Below are positions 7,269-14,680 of a stretch of 14,827 nucleotides of DNA, one piece after another. The translations under genes were made by a program, and so were the position numbers. Within the stretch, counting starts at the first letter, position 1. Each line of letters opens with the position of its first letter. Origin of the DNA: Acidobacteriota bacterium (lineage in GTDB: Bacteria > Acidobacteriota > Terriglobia > UBA7540); NCBI GenBank assembly GCA_021827245.1, contig JAKAWN010000140.1, positions 1 to 14,827 of the forward strand, written 5' to 3'. Under the pieces are notes generated by a model. The model worked only from the letters and a program-made list of their open reading frames with translations. It did not search any database and was not told where the DNA came from.

Positions 7269-7291
7269 GCGGTGAGCATTTGGCTCACCGC
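7269..7291. repeat. REP-like hairpin, copy 2 of a pair
   Basis: A 9-bp perfect stem, GCGGTGAGC (7269-7277) and GCTCACCGC (7283-7291), has a 5-base loop, is preceded by GAACCC and followed by TACA. The arms differ from copy 1, but the borders are alike (CCGC before, GCTAC at the end), as expected for a palindromic repeat family with co-varying stems. Confidence 0.75.
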
Positions 7292-7337
7292 TACAGCACC
7301 GCCGCGTTCAAAAAAAATCCCCGGCAGGATTCAGAAA

Positions 7338-8783
7338 TTACCCGACACTGCCTTCGAGGCTGATGCCGAGCAGTTTCTGCGCTTCGACGGCGAACTCCAT
7401 GGGCAGTTCGCGAAAGACTTCCTTGCAGAAGCCGTTGACGATCATGCCGATGGCGTCTTCCGTCGAAAGGCCCCGCTGGCGGCAGTAGAAGATCTGGTCT
7501 TCTCCGATCTTCGAGGTCGAGGCTTCGTGCTCGACCTGCGCCGTCGGGTTCTTCACCTCAAGGTAGGGGAACGTGTGCGCCCCGCATTTGTCCCCCATCA
7601 GCAACGAGTCGCACTGTGAATAGTTGCGCGCCCCCGTTGCATTCTTCAGAATCTTGACCATGCCCCGATAGCTGTTCTGGCCGTGACCGGCCGAGATGCC
7701 CTTGGAAACGATGGTGCTGCGGGTGTTCTTGCCCAGATGGATCATCTTGGTGCCGGTATCGGCCTGCTGATAATTGTTGGTGACGGCGACGGAATAGAAT
7801 TCGCCCATGGAGTTGTCGCCCTGCAGGATGCAGCCGGGATACTTCCAGGTGATGGCCGAACCCGTCTCAACCTGCGTCCAGGAAATCTTGGAGTTCACGC
7901 CCAGGCACTTGCCGCGCTTGGTCACAAAGTTGTAGATGCCGCCCTTGCCGTCTTTGTCGCCCGGATACCAGTTTTGGACGGTGGAATACTTGACCGTAGC
8001 GTTGTCGAGCGCCACCAGTTCGACGACTGCGGCGTGCAGTTGGTTGGTGTCACGCATCGGAGCCGTACAGCCTTCCAGGTAGCTCACATAGGCGCCTTCG
8101 TCGGCCACGATCAGCGTGCGCTCAAACTGGCCGGTCTCCTTGGCGTTGATGCGGAAATACGTGGAAAGCTCCATCGGGCAGCGAACGCCCTTGGGGATGT
8201 ATGCGAATGAGCCGTCACTGAACACCGCCGAATTCAGTGTGGCAAAGAAGTTGTCAGTATAAGGAACAACTGACCCCAGCCACTTCTTCACCAGATCGGG
8301 ATGTTCCTGCACGGCTTCCGAAAACGAACAGAATATAATGCCTAGCTTCGCCAGCTTCTCCTTAAAGGTTGTCGCCACCGAAACACTGTCAAAAACCGCA
8401 TCCACAGCCACACCGGAAAGCAGTTCCTGCTCCCGTAGCGGAATGCCCAGCTTTTCGTAGGTCTTGATCAGTTCAGGGTCGACTTCGTCCAGGCTCTTCG
8501 GTTTGGACTTTGCTTTTGGCGCCGCATAGTAATATGCCGCCTGGTAGTCGATCGGGTCATACTTGATGTTGGCCCACTTCGGTTCCTTCATGGTCAGCCA
8601 ATGTTTGTAGGCTTTCAGCCGCCACTCCAGCAGCCATTCCGGCTCATGCTTCTTCGCGGAAATCAGCCGAATTACGTCTTCATTCAAGCCGCGAGGAACG
8701 GTCTCCTGCTCGATCTCCGTGACAAAGCCGTACTTGTACTCTTGCGTGGCAAGCTCTTCAATATTATTCACTGGCGTAGCCAT
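7338..8783 (-). CDS. sufB: SufB, SufBCD scaffold subunit
   Basis: The 481-residue protein is the main cluster-building subunit of the cytoplasmic SufBCD complex. Strong family blocks are present: [19 protein letters not shown] (175-193), [17 protein letters not shown] (197-213), the EGCTAP loop (237-242) and [19 protein letters not shown] (391-409). Cys400 in the DKCGAHTFP block corresponds to the key cysteine of E. coli SufB that receives sulfur. The length is usual. It is the first gene of the operon. AAGGAG at 8797-8792 lies 8 bases before the ATG at 8783, the best ribosome binding site in the locus, and the candidate promoter is about 100 bases upstream. Confidence 0.97.
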   Translation of the reverse strand: MATPVNNIEELATQEYKYGFVTEIEQETVPRGLNEDVIRLISAKKHEPEWLLEWRLKAYKHWLTMKEPKWANIKYDPIDYQAAYYYAAPKAKSKPKSLDEVDPELIKTYEKLGIPLREQELLSGVAVDAVFDSVSVATTFKEKLAKLGIIFCSFSEAVQEHPDLVKKWLGSVVPYTDNFFATLNSAVFSDGSFAYIPKGVRCPMELSTYFRINAKETGQFERTLIVADEGAYVSYLEGCTAPMRDTNQLHAAVVELVALDNATVKYSTVQNWYPGDKDGKGGIYNFVTKRGKCLGVNSKISWTQVETGSAITWKYPGCILQGDNSMGEFYSVAVTNNYQQADTGTKMIHLGKNTRSTIVSKGISAGHGQNSYRGMVKILKNATGARNYSQCDSLLMGDKCGAHTFPYLEVKNPTAQVEHEASTSKIGEDQIFYCRQRGLSTEDAIGMIVNGFCKEVFRELPMEFAVEAQKLLGISLEGSVG

Positions 8784-8791
8784 ACGCTTTA

Positions 8792-8797
8792 CTCCTT
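8792..8797 (-). promoter_or_regulatory. sufB ribosome binding site
   Basis: AAGGAG on the minus strand lies 8 bases before the ATG at 8783 and fixes the start of sufB. Confidence 0.8.
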
Positions 8798-8879
8798 AAC
8801 GCAACCCAGAGATTCAAAAACGCGAGACGACTCAGATCAAGTGCCTCCAGAGCCCTTTCTCTCTTGTCTGCTCCTTTAA

Positions 8880-8908
8880 ATGCTACCGAATCTATACGCT
8901 GAAGTCAA
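8880..8908 (-). promoter_or_regulatory. Candidate sigma-70 promoter of the suf operon
   Basis: On the minus strand, -35 TTGACT (8908-8903) and -10 TAGCAT (8885-8880) are separated by 17 bases. Transcription would begin near 8873, leaving a leader of roughly 90 bases before sufB. The -35 lies inside one of two direct repeats, so a protein bound there should block RNA polymerase. A second TTGACA is found 25 bases upstream in the other repeat copy but has no well-spaced -10. Confidence 0.65.
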
Positions 8909-8937
8909 GATTATTCCTATACACTTCTGTCAAGATT
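8892..8937. promoter_or_regulatory. Two 21-bp direct repeats: candidate Rrf2/IscR-type operator
   Basis: Copies at 8892-8912 and 8917-8937 share CTATAC-N6-GTCAAGATT (plus strand), 17 of 21 positions by my alignment, with a 25-bp period. On the coding strand each contains ATCTTGAC, which resembles the left half of the IscR type-1 site as I remember it, and ends in GTATAG. The copy nearer sufB covers the -35 box. The repeats stand just where a regulator encoded in the same operon would act. Binding by the Rrf2 protein at 1624-2142 is inferred. Confidence 0.6.
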
Positions 8938-9070
8938 CGTCTACGTTTCGTGGCCTGCCTTTCGCTTCCTGATGTTTTGATAAGTTCATTTATTTCTGTA
9001 AATTAAAACGAGCCGCTACGCCTTCGAGGTGCAATCATCAGGAAAATGCCTGCCAACGCATCCCGCCTGG

Positions 9071-11416
9071 CTACGGCTGGCCGATGTTTACCCTGAAGCC
9101 GACACGGAATAGCATGGGCGGGCCCAGTTCTGTAACTGGCGTCCGCTCAACCGCGTAGCGCTCATCAAAGATGTTTTCAACCGCTACGTATGCCTCTGTA
9201 TCGCGCCAGACATGGCGGGAGAGCGAGGCGTCCAAAGTGAAGAATTTCCCAAGTGGAAGCAGGTTCTGGTCGTCGTCGAACTGTCTGCCCACAAACCGGC
9301 CTTGGAGGCCGAACGTCAGGCGCTGCCAGTGTCTGGTTGCCGTTGGGTTCGAATAGAGGGCCTGAAAGGTGAAGACATTACGCGGAACCTGAGGAATTTC
9401 AAGGCCTACCAGCGCCGGGTTCGCTGGAAAGCTAAGAACAGTGGCGTCCACGAATTCATACCCGCTCATCAGGCTGAACGTCGGGGTCAAGTGCATGGCT
9501 GCGTCCACATCCACCCCGCGAGAGCGGGTGCGGCCAAGATTCTGCCGCTGGCGAGTGATCAGAGTGGGGGTGACGTTCAATGTGACGTTCGCGATGGGAT
9601 CGGTGACATCGCTCCAGAAGAAGGTGCCACGGCCAGTCAATTTGTGGCGGAAGGCGGCGAATTGTGCTCCAGCTTCCGCACCGGTCAGGTGCTCAGCGCG
9701 AAGCTGGGAATTCGCATTCGTCACAACGTCACCCACGCGAAAGCCCCTGTAGAGTTCGTTGAGGGTGGGGGCGCGGAAGGCCCGATAGGCGGAGCCGACC
9801 AGGGAAACGTTGCGGGTCAGCCGGTAAAGCATTCCCAGACTCGGGCTGAACGCTGACTCAGTACGCTCCGGGAAGTTGATCACGGTTGCCGGGCCGGGAG
9901 GCGAGAGCGGCCTGCTGGTGGATAACGCGTCATAGTTGCGCCAATGGTCATAGCGAATTGCGCCCGTCACCTGCCAGCGCGACGTCAAACGGATGAGGTC
10001 CTCGCCGTACAGGCCCTCCGTCCGCTGGCGGCCTCCCGCACCGAGCGCCGACGTCATGTGCCCGTTAAAGAATCCGAGTTCGTTGCTTGAGCCACGCACC
10101 TCGAGTCCATCGAAGCCGGCTACGAGTGTCTGTTTCGTGCCCAGGGGCCGATTCCATTGGAACTCAAGCCCCGTCTGTTGCGCCGGCACGCGCTGGGATC
10201 TGACCAGTGATTCACTGTTGCGGTCTGGCGCGACAGCGGAGAATGTCTGATCAAAAAGTTCGGGACCGCCGTACCCACGGAAGGTGAAGGATCCTGCGCG
10301 CGGCGACACCCAATCGGCGCCAATCGCCAGTTGCCGGATGTGGGTCCGGTTATGAGTGAGCGGAGTTCCGTTGGCGCGCGTCTCGCGCAAGTAGGAGCCT
10401 TCAGCGAATACCCGGCCGCGCTGGTGGAATTCACGTTCGAGAGTTACATCGCCGACTTCATGCTCGGACCCCGCTCGCGTGTCGACCTTGCCGCGGTCCT
10501 GTTTGGCGACCAGGATATAACCGTCGGTATTAAACGCCTCACCGTCGAAAGCCATGTGCCAGGGGCCGTGCTGGATGCCCGCCCAGAATGAGGCGTCTGG
10601 TGTGTTCTCGTTTCCGTAAGAAGTATCCAGCGAGAATTGCGATACAGTAGGTTGGCGCGTAATGATATTGATCACGCCTCCCATCGCACTGGAACCGTAC
10701 AGGTCTGAAACGCCACCTCGCACGACTTCCATGCGGCTTACGGCTTCCCGGGGGACGCGATCCCAATAAATCCAGCCGCCGAAAGGATCGTTCAACGGAA
10801 TGCCATCCACCAGAACCAGCGCGCGGCTGGCCCCGCTGGCTCCCACACCGCGCAATGAAACGCCTTGTGCGGTTGGGTTAGCCCACCGGCTACCGGTACG
10901 GCGGAAAAGAGTGAAACCTGGAACCTGGCGAAGCGCCCCGTCGAGGGTTAAGGCTGAGGTTGCTGCCAGCTCTTTCTGCGTGAGGACGCGAACATCGGCA
11001 GTGGTCTGGCTGAGGGGAGTTTGGGTTCGAGTCGCTGTCACTGTTACTTGCTGCGCCAGCGCTGCAGGCCTGAGGACGATTTCCAGCGACACGCTTTCCT
11101 GTGTACCCGTATTCCAGCGCCTCTCGATCGAAGCAAATCCCTTTGCGCTGATAGTCAGTTGGCCATGGGGTGCCGGGACTTTGACGAAGGCAAAACGCCC
11201 TTCCGGTCCCGTCCGCTGAACCGATTGGTATCCTCCAGAGCGAAGAACCACCTGCGCCCCGGCAACGGCCGCGCCACTCTGGTCCCTGACAACGCCTTCG
11301 ACTCGATAGTGAGGGTTTGCAGATTGCGGGCGAGGGAAGCCCTTTGCGGCGAGGAGACCGGAGAAGGCTGCCACTGCGACAAAGCTGGCTACACAACGTA
11401 ATCGAAAGGATCCCAT
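9071..11416 (-). CDS. TonB-dependent outer-membrane receptor
   Basis: I start this 781-residue receptor at the ATG at 11416, because it gives a signal peptide (MGSFRLRCVASFVAVAAFSGLLAA). An open frame extends 33 codons upstream but has no such property. After the signal peptide comes a carboxypeptidase-regulatory-like domain (about 36-112, VEGVVRDQSGAAVAGAQV onward). A TonB-box-like QQVTVTATRTQ follows. The plug domain contains SLRGVGASGASRALVLVDG, PLNDPFGGWIYW and the SSAMGGVINIITRQ end. The rest is a 22-strand-type beta-barrel finishing with an ENIFDERYAVERT stretch. It imports a scarce substrate (siderophore, cobalamin or similar) across the outer membrane, but the substrate cannot be read from the sequence. 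No cobalamin riboswitch was recognised upstream. The last residue is Pro, not the usual aromatic residue. Confidence 0.88.
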   Translation of the reverse strand: MGSFRLRCVASFVAVAAFSGLLAAKGFPRPQSANPHYRVEGVVRDQSGAAVAGAQVVLRSGGYQSVQRTGPEGRFAFVKVPAPHGQLTISAKGFASIERRWNTGTQESVSLEIVLRPAALAQQVTVTATRTQTPLSQTTADVRVLTQKELAATSALTLDGALRQVPGFTLFRRTGSRWANPTAQGVSLRGVGASGASRALVLVDGIPLNDPFGGWIYWDRVPREAVSRMEVVRGGVSDLYGSSAMGGVINIITRQPTVSQFSLDTSYGNENTPDASFWAGIQHGPWHMAFDGEAFNTDGYILVAKQDRGKVDTRAGSEHEVGDVTLEREFHQRGRVFAEGSYLRETRANGTPLTHNRTHIRQLAIGADWVSPRAGSFTFRGYGGPELFDQTFSAVAPDRNSESLVRSQRVPAQQTGLEFQWNRPLGTKQTLVAGFDGLEVRGSSNELGFFNGHMTSALGAGGRQRTEGLYGEDLIRLTSRWQVTGAIRYDHWRNYDALSTSRPLSPPGPATVINFPERTESAFSPSLGMLYRLTRNVSLVGSAYRAFRAPTLNELYRGFRVGDVVTNANSQLRAEHLTGAEAGAQFAAFRHKLTGRGTFFWSDVTDPIANVTLNVTPTLITRQRQNLGRTRSRGVDVDAAMHLTPTFSLMSGYEFVDATVLSFPANPALVGLEIPQVPRNVFTFQALYSNPTATRHWQRLTFGLQGRFVGRQFDDDQNLLPLGKFFTLDASLSRHVWRDTEAYVAVENIFDERYAVERTPVTELGPPMLFRVGFRVNIGQP

Positions 11417-11623
11417 TCCATTTCTTACTCTGGCTTTGTGGGGATAGAAACGACCATCTTTCCCCTGGGGATTGGCTGTGCGCCAGAAGGCCGACCATCC
11501 GTATGCCCCGAACAAAGACTCAGACCCACTAGACTAATCTGGCCGCAGTCCGGCGGCAAACCATTATTTAGGGTTGTCGCGGAGTGAGGTTACGAAAGCG
11601 GAGTAAAAGAGGAATCAATCCTG
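11417..11623. other. Gap between egtD and the receptor gene
   Basis: About 207 bases without a gene. A 5-bp inverted repeat (GCCGC 11542-11546, GCGGC 11553-11557) is present, but no T run follows, so it does not make a convincing terminator. No riboswitch or strong promoter was recognised. Read-through from egtD into the receptor gene is possible. Confidence 0.4.
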
Positions 11624-12601
11624 TCAGGCTGGAACCAGCAAATTCTCGGCAAAGGGCCATTCCTCATCGAACCATTGTCCGTCGCACCGGAAGCCCGTTC
11701 GCTGGGCCATTTGAGTGACCTCCCAGGGAGAATACTTGTGCGAACTTTCTGTCCAGATCGTTTCATCTTTCTGCAGCGTAACTGAAAGCCTGCTCCTGCG
11801 AATAGTGACTGTCTGCCGAATTGTGGACAGGAGGTGCATCTCAATGCGGCGCTCTTGCTCATTGTATTTTGCGAGGTGGCGGAACTTTGCAAGATCGATA
11901 TCCCCGTCGAGTTCGCAGTTGATTCGTGCGAGGAGATTGAGGTTGAATGCAGCCGTGACTCCGAGCGGATCATCGTAAGCTTTGAGTAACTGTTCGACCG
12001 GCTTTTCGAGGTCTGTCGCCAGCAGGATTGCGTCGCCGAATGTCAAAATCTCACGGATCTTCCGCAGGAAGTCTTCGCCCGGCTTGCGGTCGAAATTTCC
12101 GATTGAACTTCCAAGGAAGAGCACCAGCAGGTGCTGGCCCGCCTGGCGGCGACGGGCAACTTTGCGGAGGCCGTCGAGATAGCCTGTTTTAAATCCCAGA
12201 ACGCTGACTGATTCCAGATGGTCCAGTTCTTGTTCGCACCTTGAGAGTGCCGCGCGGGATATTTCAATCGGGTGGTACAGCGTAGGCTGGCGCCGTGTTA
12301 GGGCTTCCAGAACCCAGCGGGTTTTCTTGCCACTGCCGCTGCCCAACTCTGTCACGACGACCGGAGAAGGAATCCTGCCGGTAATTGCCTCGGAATGCCG
12401 CTGCAGAATCCTCTCGTCCGCTCGCGTAAGGCCGTATTCCGGAAGCAGGCTGATGACTTCAAACAGGGCTGAACCGATGTCATCATAAAAATACTTGGAG
12501 GGCAGTTCTTTTTGTCCCGGTTTTTCCAGGCCTGCACGTACGTCCTGAGCGAACTGGGTGACGAAGTCGGCAACGGAATGTGCAGCGGCGGCCAGTGGCA
12601 T
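11624..12601 (-). CDS. egtD: Histidine N-alpha-methyltransferase EgtD
   Basis: Started at the ATG at 12601, the product is 325 residues, the usual EgtD length; GAGG lies about 7 bases before this start. A longer frame from 12706 would overlap egtB and adds unrelated residues. The enzyme uses three SAM to convert histidine to hercynine, the first step to ergothioneine. SAM-site motif TELGSGSGKKT is at 84-94. Histidine-site residues known from the mycobacterial enzyme (Asn166, Tyr206, Met252, Glu282, Ser284, as I recall) align with a constant offset to Asn168 (GSSIGNF), Tyr208 (AYDDPLG), Met254, Glu284 and Ser286 (TESSHKY). It lies 20 bases after egtB and is surely co-transcribed with it. Confidence 0.94.
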   Translation of the reverse strand: MPLAAAAHSVADFVTQFAQDVRAGLEKPGQKELPSKYFYDDIGSALFEVISLLPEYGLTRADERILQRHSEAITGRIPSPVVVTELGSGSGKKTRWVLEALTRRQPTLYHPIEISRAALSRCEQELDHLESVSVLGFKTGYLDGLRKVARRRQAGQHLLVLFLGSSIGNFDRKPGEDFLRKIREILTFGDAILLATDLEKPVEQLLKAYDDPLGVTAAFNLNLLARINCELDGDIDLAKFRHLAKYNEQERRIEMHLLSTIRQTVTIRRSRLSVTLQKDETIWTESSHKYSPWEVTQMAQRTGFRCDGQWFDEEWPFAENLLVPA

Positions 12602-12621
12602 GTTGACCTCGGCAGCGAATT

Positions 12622-13950
12622 TTAGACGCTGACGCAGCGAAACCCGGAATAAACGTACTGATAATGCGATTGGAACCAGTTGCGGAAAGAGCGGCGCAGC
12701 ATGCAAGCCGCTGTTCGGGCAGAGCCGCCTTTCATGACGTAATGTTTGCCGTCAAAGAAGTTGGCTGAATAACCCTGATAAAACGGAAAGGGTTTAAACC
12801 CTTCAAATGGCTGAAAGACCGTCGAAGTCCACTCCCAGCCATTGCCCACCAAGTCAGCGACGCCAAAGGCGCTGCGACCTGCGGGATGCGCCTGAACCGG
12901 TGCCGGATCCCAGTCGCAGAAATCAAAATTGCCACGAGCCTTGTCGGGAGCGCTCGATCCCCACGGATACGGTCTTTCCAGTCCGTCTGGTGTTCCGTAG
13001 GCGGCGCGATGGAACTGAGCCTCCGTCGGCAACCGTTTGCCTGCCCATCGGGCATAAGCCGCGGCTTCAGCGTGGCTCGCATAAACCGGCCAATCGAGCG
13101 GGAGCCGCACTTCGGCAAACATAGTTCGATAGTTCCAGGAGTCCCCACGCGGAACCCAGCACTTCGGATACCGAATCCTTTCGCGCTTGATCCATTCCCA
13201 GTCGGAATCGCTCCAGAGGCTCCTGTTTTCGTAGCCGCCTTCGCGAAGGAACTTCAGGAATTCTCCATTCGTTACTTTATATTCATCGATTTCAAAGGCC
13301 GGGACCTCCACTTGGTGGAGTTCGAACTCGTTGTCCCACCCAAAGACGTTGCCGATTCTCTGCAACCCGAGGGTTGCAATACCCGCGGGAATCTCAACCA
13401 TCTTTCGATCTGCCACAGGCGCGGCCGCCACGGATGCAGAGTGCCGTTTTACTTTGCGATCGAGCGGAAGCTGGTGCAGCATGTACGCGAGGGTTTCGAC
13501 GTGCATCAGCCGATGTTCGATAGCGACGTTCAGGTAGACCTCCGCCTGAGAAAGAGAGTCGTCGGAGTCCGTAAGAGATTCGTCCCTGAGACTCGCATCC
13601 AGTTCCTGGCGCACGCGATGATTGTATTGATGAACTTCTTCGAGGGAGGGCCAATCCGAGGGCTGGTCGGAGGGCAAGCCGCCATCGACCGGGTCGATTC
13701 CGAAGGCGAACAGTTTATCGAAGTCCGGATGAAACGATGTCGCGCCGAAAGCATAATTGCCCAGCAGATTCCAATCGAAGGCTTCGAGATGCCCAATGTA
13801 AAACACGATGCGATGCCGTTCAGGAATAGGACGATCATACAGAGCGTCACGCAACGGAATTATGTCGAAGAGTTTGTCTGTTATGGACCGAGCGTCCGCC
13901 AACCTCGAAAGAAGAGTGGGTGATGAATGATAGCCTTGAGTTTCGCCCAT
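12622..13950 (-). CDS. egtB: EgtB, iron-dependent sulfoxide synthase of ergothioneine synthesis
   Basis: The 442-residue product has an N-terminal DinB-like helical domain and a C-terminal formylglycine-generating-enzyme-like (FGE-sulfatase) domain from about 185. It joins a cysteine-derived thiol to hercynine with O2, using a non-heme iron held by three histidines: His54 (IGHLEAFDW) and His146/His150 (the HxxxH of AIEHRLMHVE). The C-terminal block GNGWEWTSTVFQPFEG and RRSFRNWFQSHYQYVYSGFR is typical. The protein lacks the fused methyltransferase of OvoA, and a separate egtD follows at once, so EgtB is preferred. No egtA, egtC or egtE lies nearby. It may thus use cysteine directly, as some non-actinobacterial EgtB enzymes do, but this is not shown by the sequence. 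A weak AAGGGG precedes the ATG. Confidence 0.93.
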   Translation of the reverse strand: MGETQGYHSSPTLLSRLADARSITDKLFDIIPLRDALYDRPIPERHRIVFYIGHLEAFDWNLLGNYAFGATSFHPDFDKLFAFGIDPVDGGLPSDQPSDWPSLEEVHQYNHRVRQELDASLRDESLTDSDDSLSQAEVYLNVAIEHRLMHVETLAYMLHQLPLDRKVKRHSASVAAAPVADRKMVEIPAGIATLGLQRIGNVFGWDNEFELHQVEVPAFEIDEYKVTNGEFLKFLREGGYENRSLWSDSDWEWIKRERIRYPKCWVPRGDSWNYRTMFAEVRLPLDWPVYASHAEAAAYARWAGKRLPTEAQFHRAAYGTPDGLERPYPWGSSAPDKARGNFDFCDWDPAPVQAHPAGRSAFGVADLVGNGWEWTSTVFQPFEGFKPFPFYQGYSANFFDGKHYVMKGGSARTAACMLRRSFRNWFQSHYQYVYSGFRCVSV

Positions 13951-14012
13951 TTTAATTCGCGCCCCTTTTCAGTAGTTAGATGGCTGTTCGCCCCTAAAGT
14001 TGCAATTCTTTC

Positions 14013-14031
14013 TAATTTCGCGGAGAAATTA
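14013..14031. promoter_or_regulatory. Palindromic operator candidate between egtB and the ABC gene
   Basis: A perfect 7-bp inverted repeat, TAATTTC-N5-GAAATTA, sits in the 170-base divergent intergenic region. Its right arm coincides with the candidate egtB -10. The size and symmetry suit a dimeric repressor. The regulator is not encoded in the window in any obvious way. Confidence 0.5.
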
Positions 14032-14054
14032 TTGGCCTCCGATGATAATAGCAA
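14026..14054 (-). promoter_or_regulatory. Candidate egtB promoter
   Basis: On the minus strand TTGCTA (14054-14049) and TAATTT (14031-14026) are 17 bases apart, about 75 bases before the egtB ATG. Matches to consensus are moderate, and the -10 overlaps the palindrome at 14013-14031. Confidence 0.35.
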
Positions 14055-14119
14055 ATTGAAACTGGGGAGTTAAGAGGATTAAAAAAACAAACCACAAATT
14101 CTGCGAGGTGTAGCGCCTT

Positions 14120-14629
14120 GTGATGTCCCATCAGGACCAAACACCCGTCATAATTGGGTTCCGCAATGTGCGGTACTCAGCCGACGGACAAAGAGATGTG
14201 CTAACAAACCTGGCCCTGAAGGTTGAGGCAGGGGAAACGCTGATGCTCCTGGGCCGCAGCGGATGCGGTAAGACCACAACTCTCAAGATGATCAACCGCC
14301 TGCTTGATCCGTCAGAAGGTGAACTTCTGGTGGAAGGCAAGCCGGTGCGGGAGTGGGACGCCATCCGGCTGCGGCGGCGAATCGGCTACGTTATCCAGGA
14401 AGTCGGACTGAGTCCTCGCTTCACCATCGAGCACAACATCGCCCTGCTGCCACAACTGGAGGGCTGGCCGCCAGAACGTAGGCGCCGGCGCGTGGAAGAA
14501 TTGCTGCAGATGGTTGCGCTTGATCCCGGAAAATTCCGCCATCGTTATCCTCGCCAACTTTCCGGGGGCCAGCACCAGCGGGTGGTCGTGGCGCGGGAAT
14601 TCTTGCGGTCCCAGCAGCATATCCCTTGA
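14120..14629 (+). pseudogene. 3'-truncated OpuCA/ProV-like ABC transporter ATPase
   Basis: The frame begins GTG-ATG (14120/14123) with AGG 11-14 bases upstream and encodes 169 residues. It has Walker A GRSGCGKTT, the KMINRLLDPSEG segment, the Q-loop in GYVIQEVGLSPRFTIEHN and the signature RQLSGGQHQRVVVARE. These match the quaternary-amine (QAT) group, the OpuCA/ProV glycine-betaine importer ATPases. Homology stops at about 14598, right after VARE. The Walker B, D-loop, switch histidine and any CBS domains are missing, and none was found in the other plus frames up to the window end. Without Walker B it cannot hydrolyse ATP, so it is probably a broken gene. It is divergent from egtB. The ergothioneine importer ATPase EgtV belongs to the same family and is an alternative identity. 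Confidence 0.72.
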
Positions 14630-14655
14630 AGACGATGTTTATTAGCAGTCGGTCA

Positions 14656-14680
14656 TGTCGCTTTGCGACACCCGCAAAGC
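14656..14680. repeat. Two overlapping, mutually exclusive hairpins
   Basis: TGTCGC-TTT-GCGACA (14656-14670) forms a 6-bp stem. GCTTTGCG (14660-14667) also pairs with CGCAAAGC (14673-14680) around a 5-base loop. Both cannot form at once. The element lies 58 bases beyond the point where the ABC ATPase homology stops. The rest of the window (14681-14827) shows no recognised gene or element. Confidence 0.6.

Noticed and set aside
11417..11515. Longer N-terminus for the TonB receptor (33 extra codons)
   Set aside because: The extension has no protein-like features and would bury the signal peptide that begins at the ATG at 11416.
11417..11623. Cobalamin or TPP riboswitch before the TonB receptor
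   Set aside because: I looked for the conserved boxes of both classes and found none.
12602..12706. Longer EgtD start overlapping the end of egtB
   Set aside because: It adds 35 residues unlike EgtD, while the ATG at 12601 has a ribosome binding site and gives the family length.
12886..13923. Long plus-strand open frame opposite egtB, and similar ones opposite sufD and the YgfZ gene
   Set aside because: They are antisense to well-recognised genes and have no family similarity; high GC favours such shadow frames.
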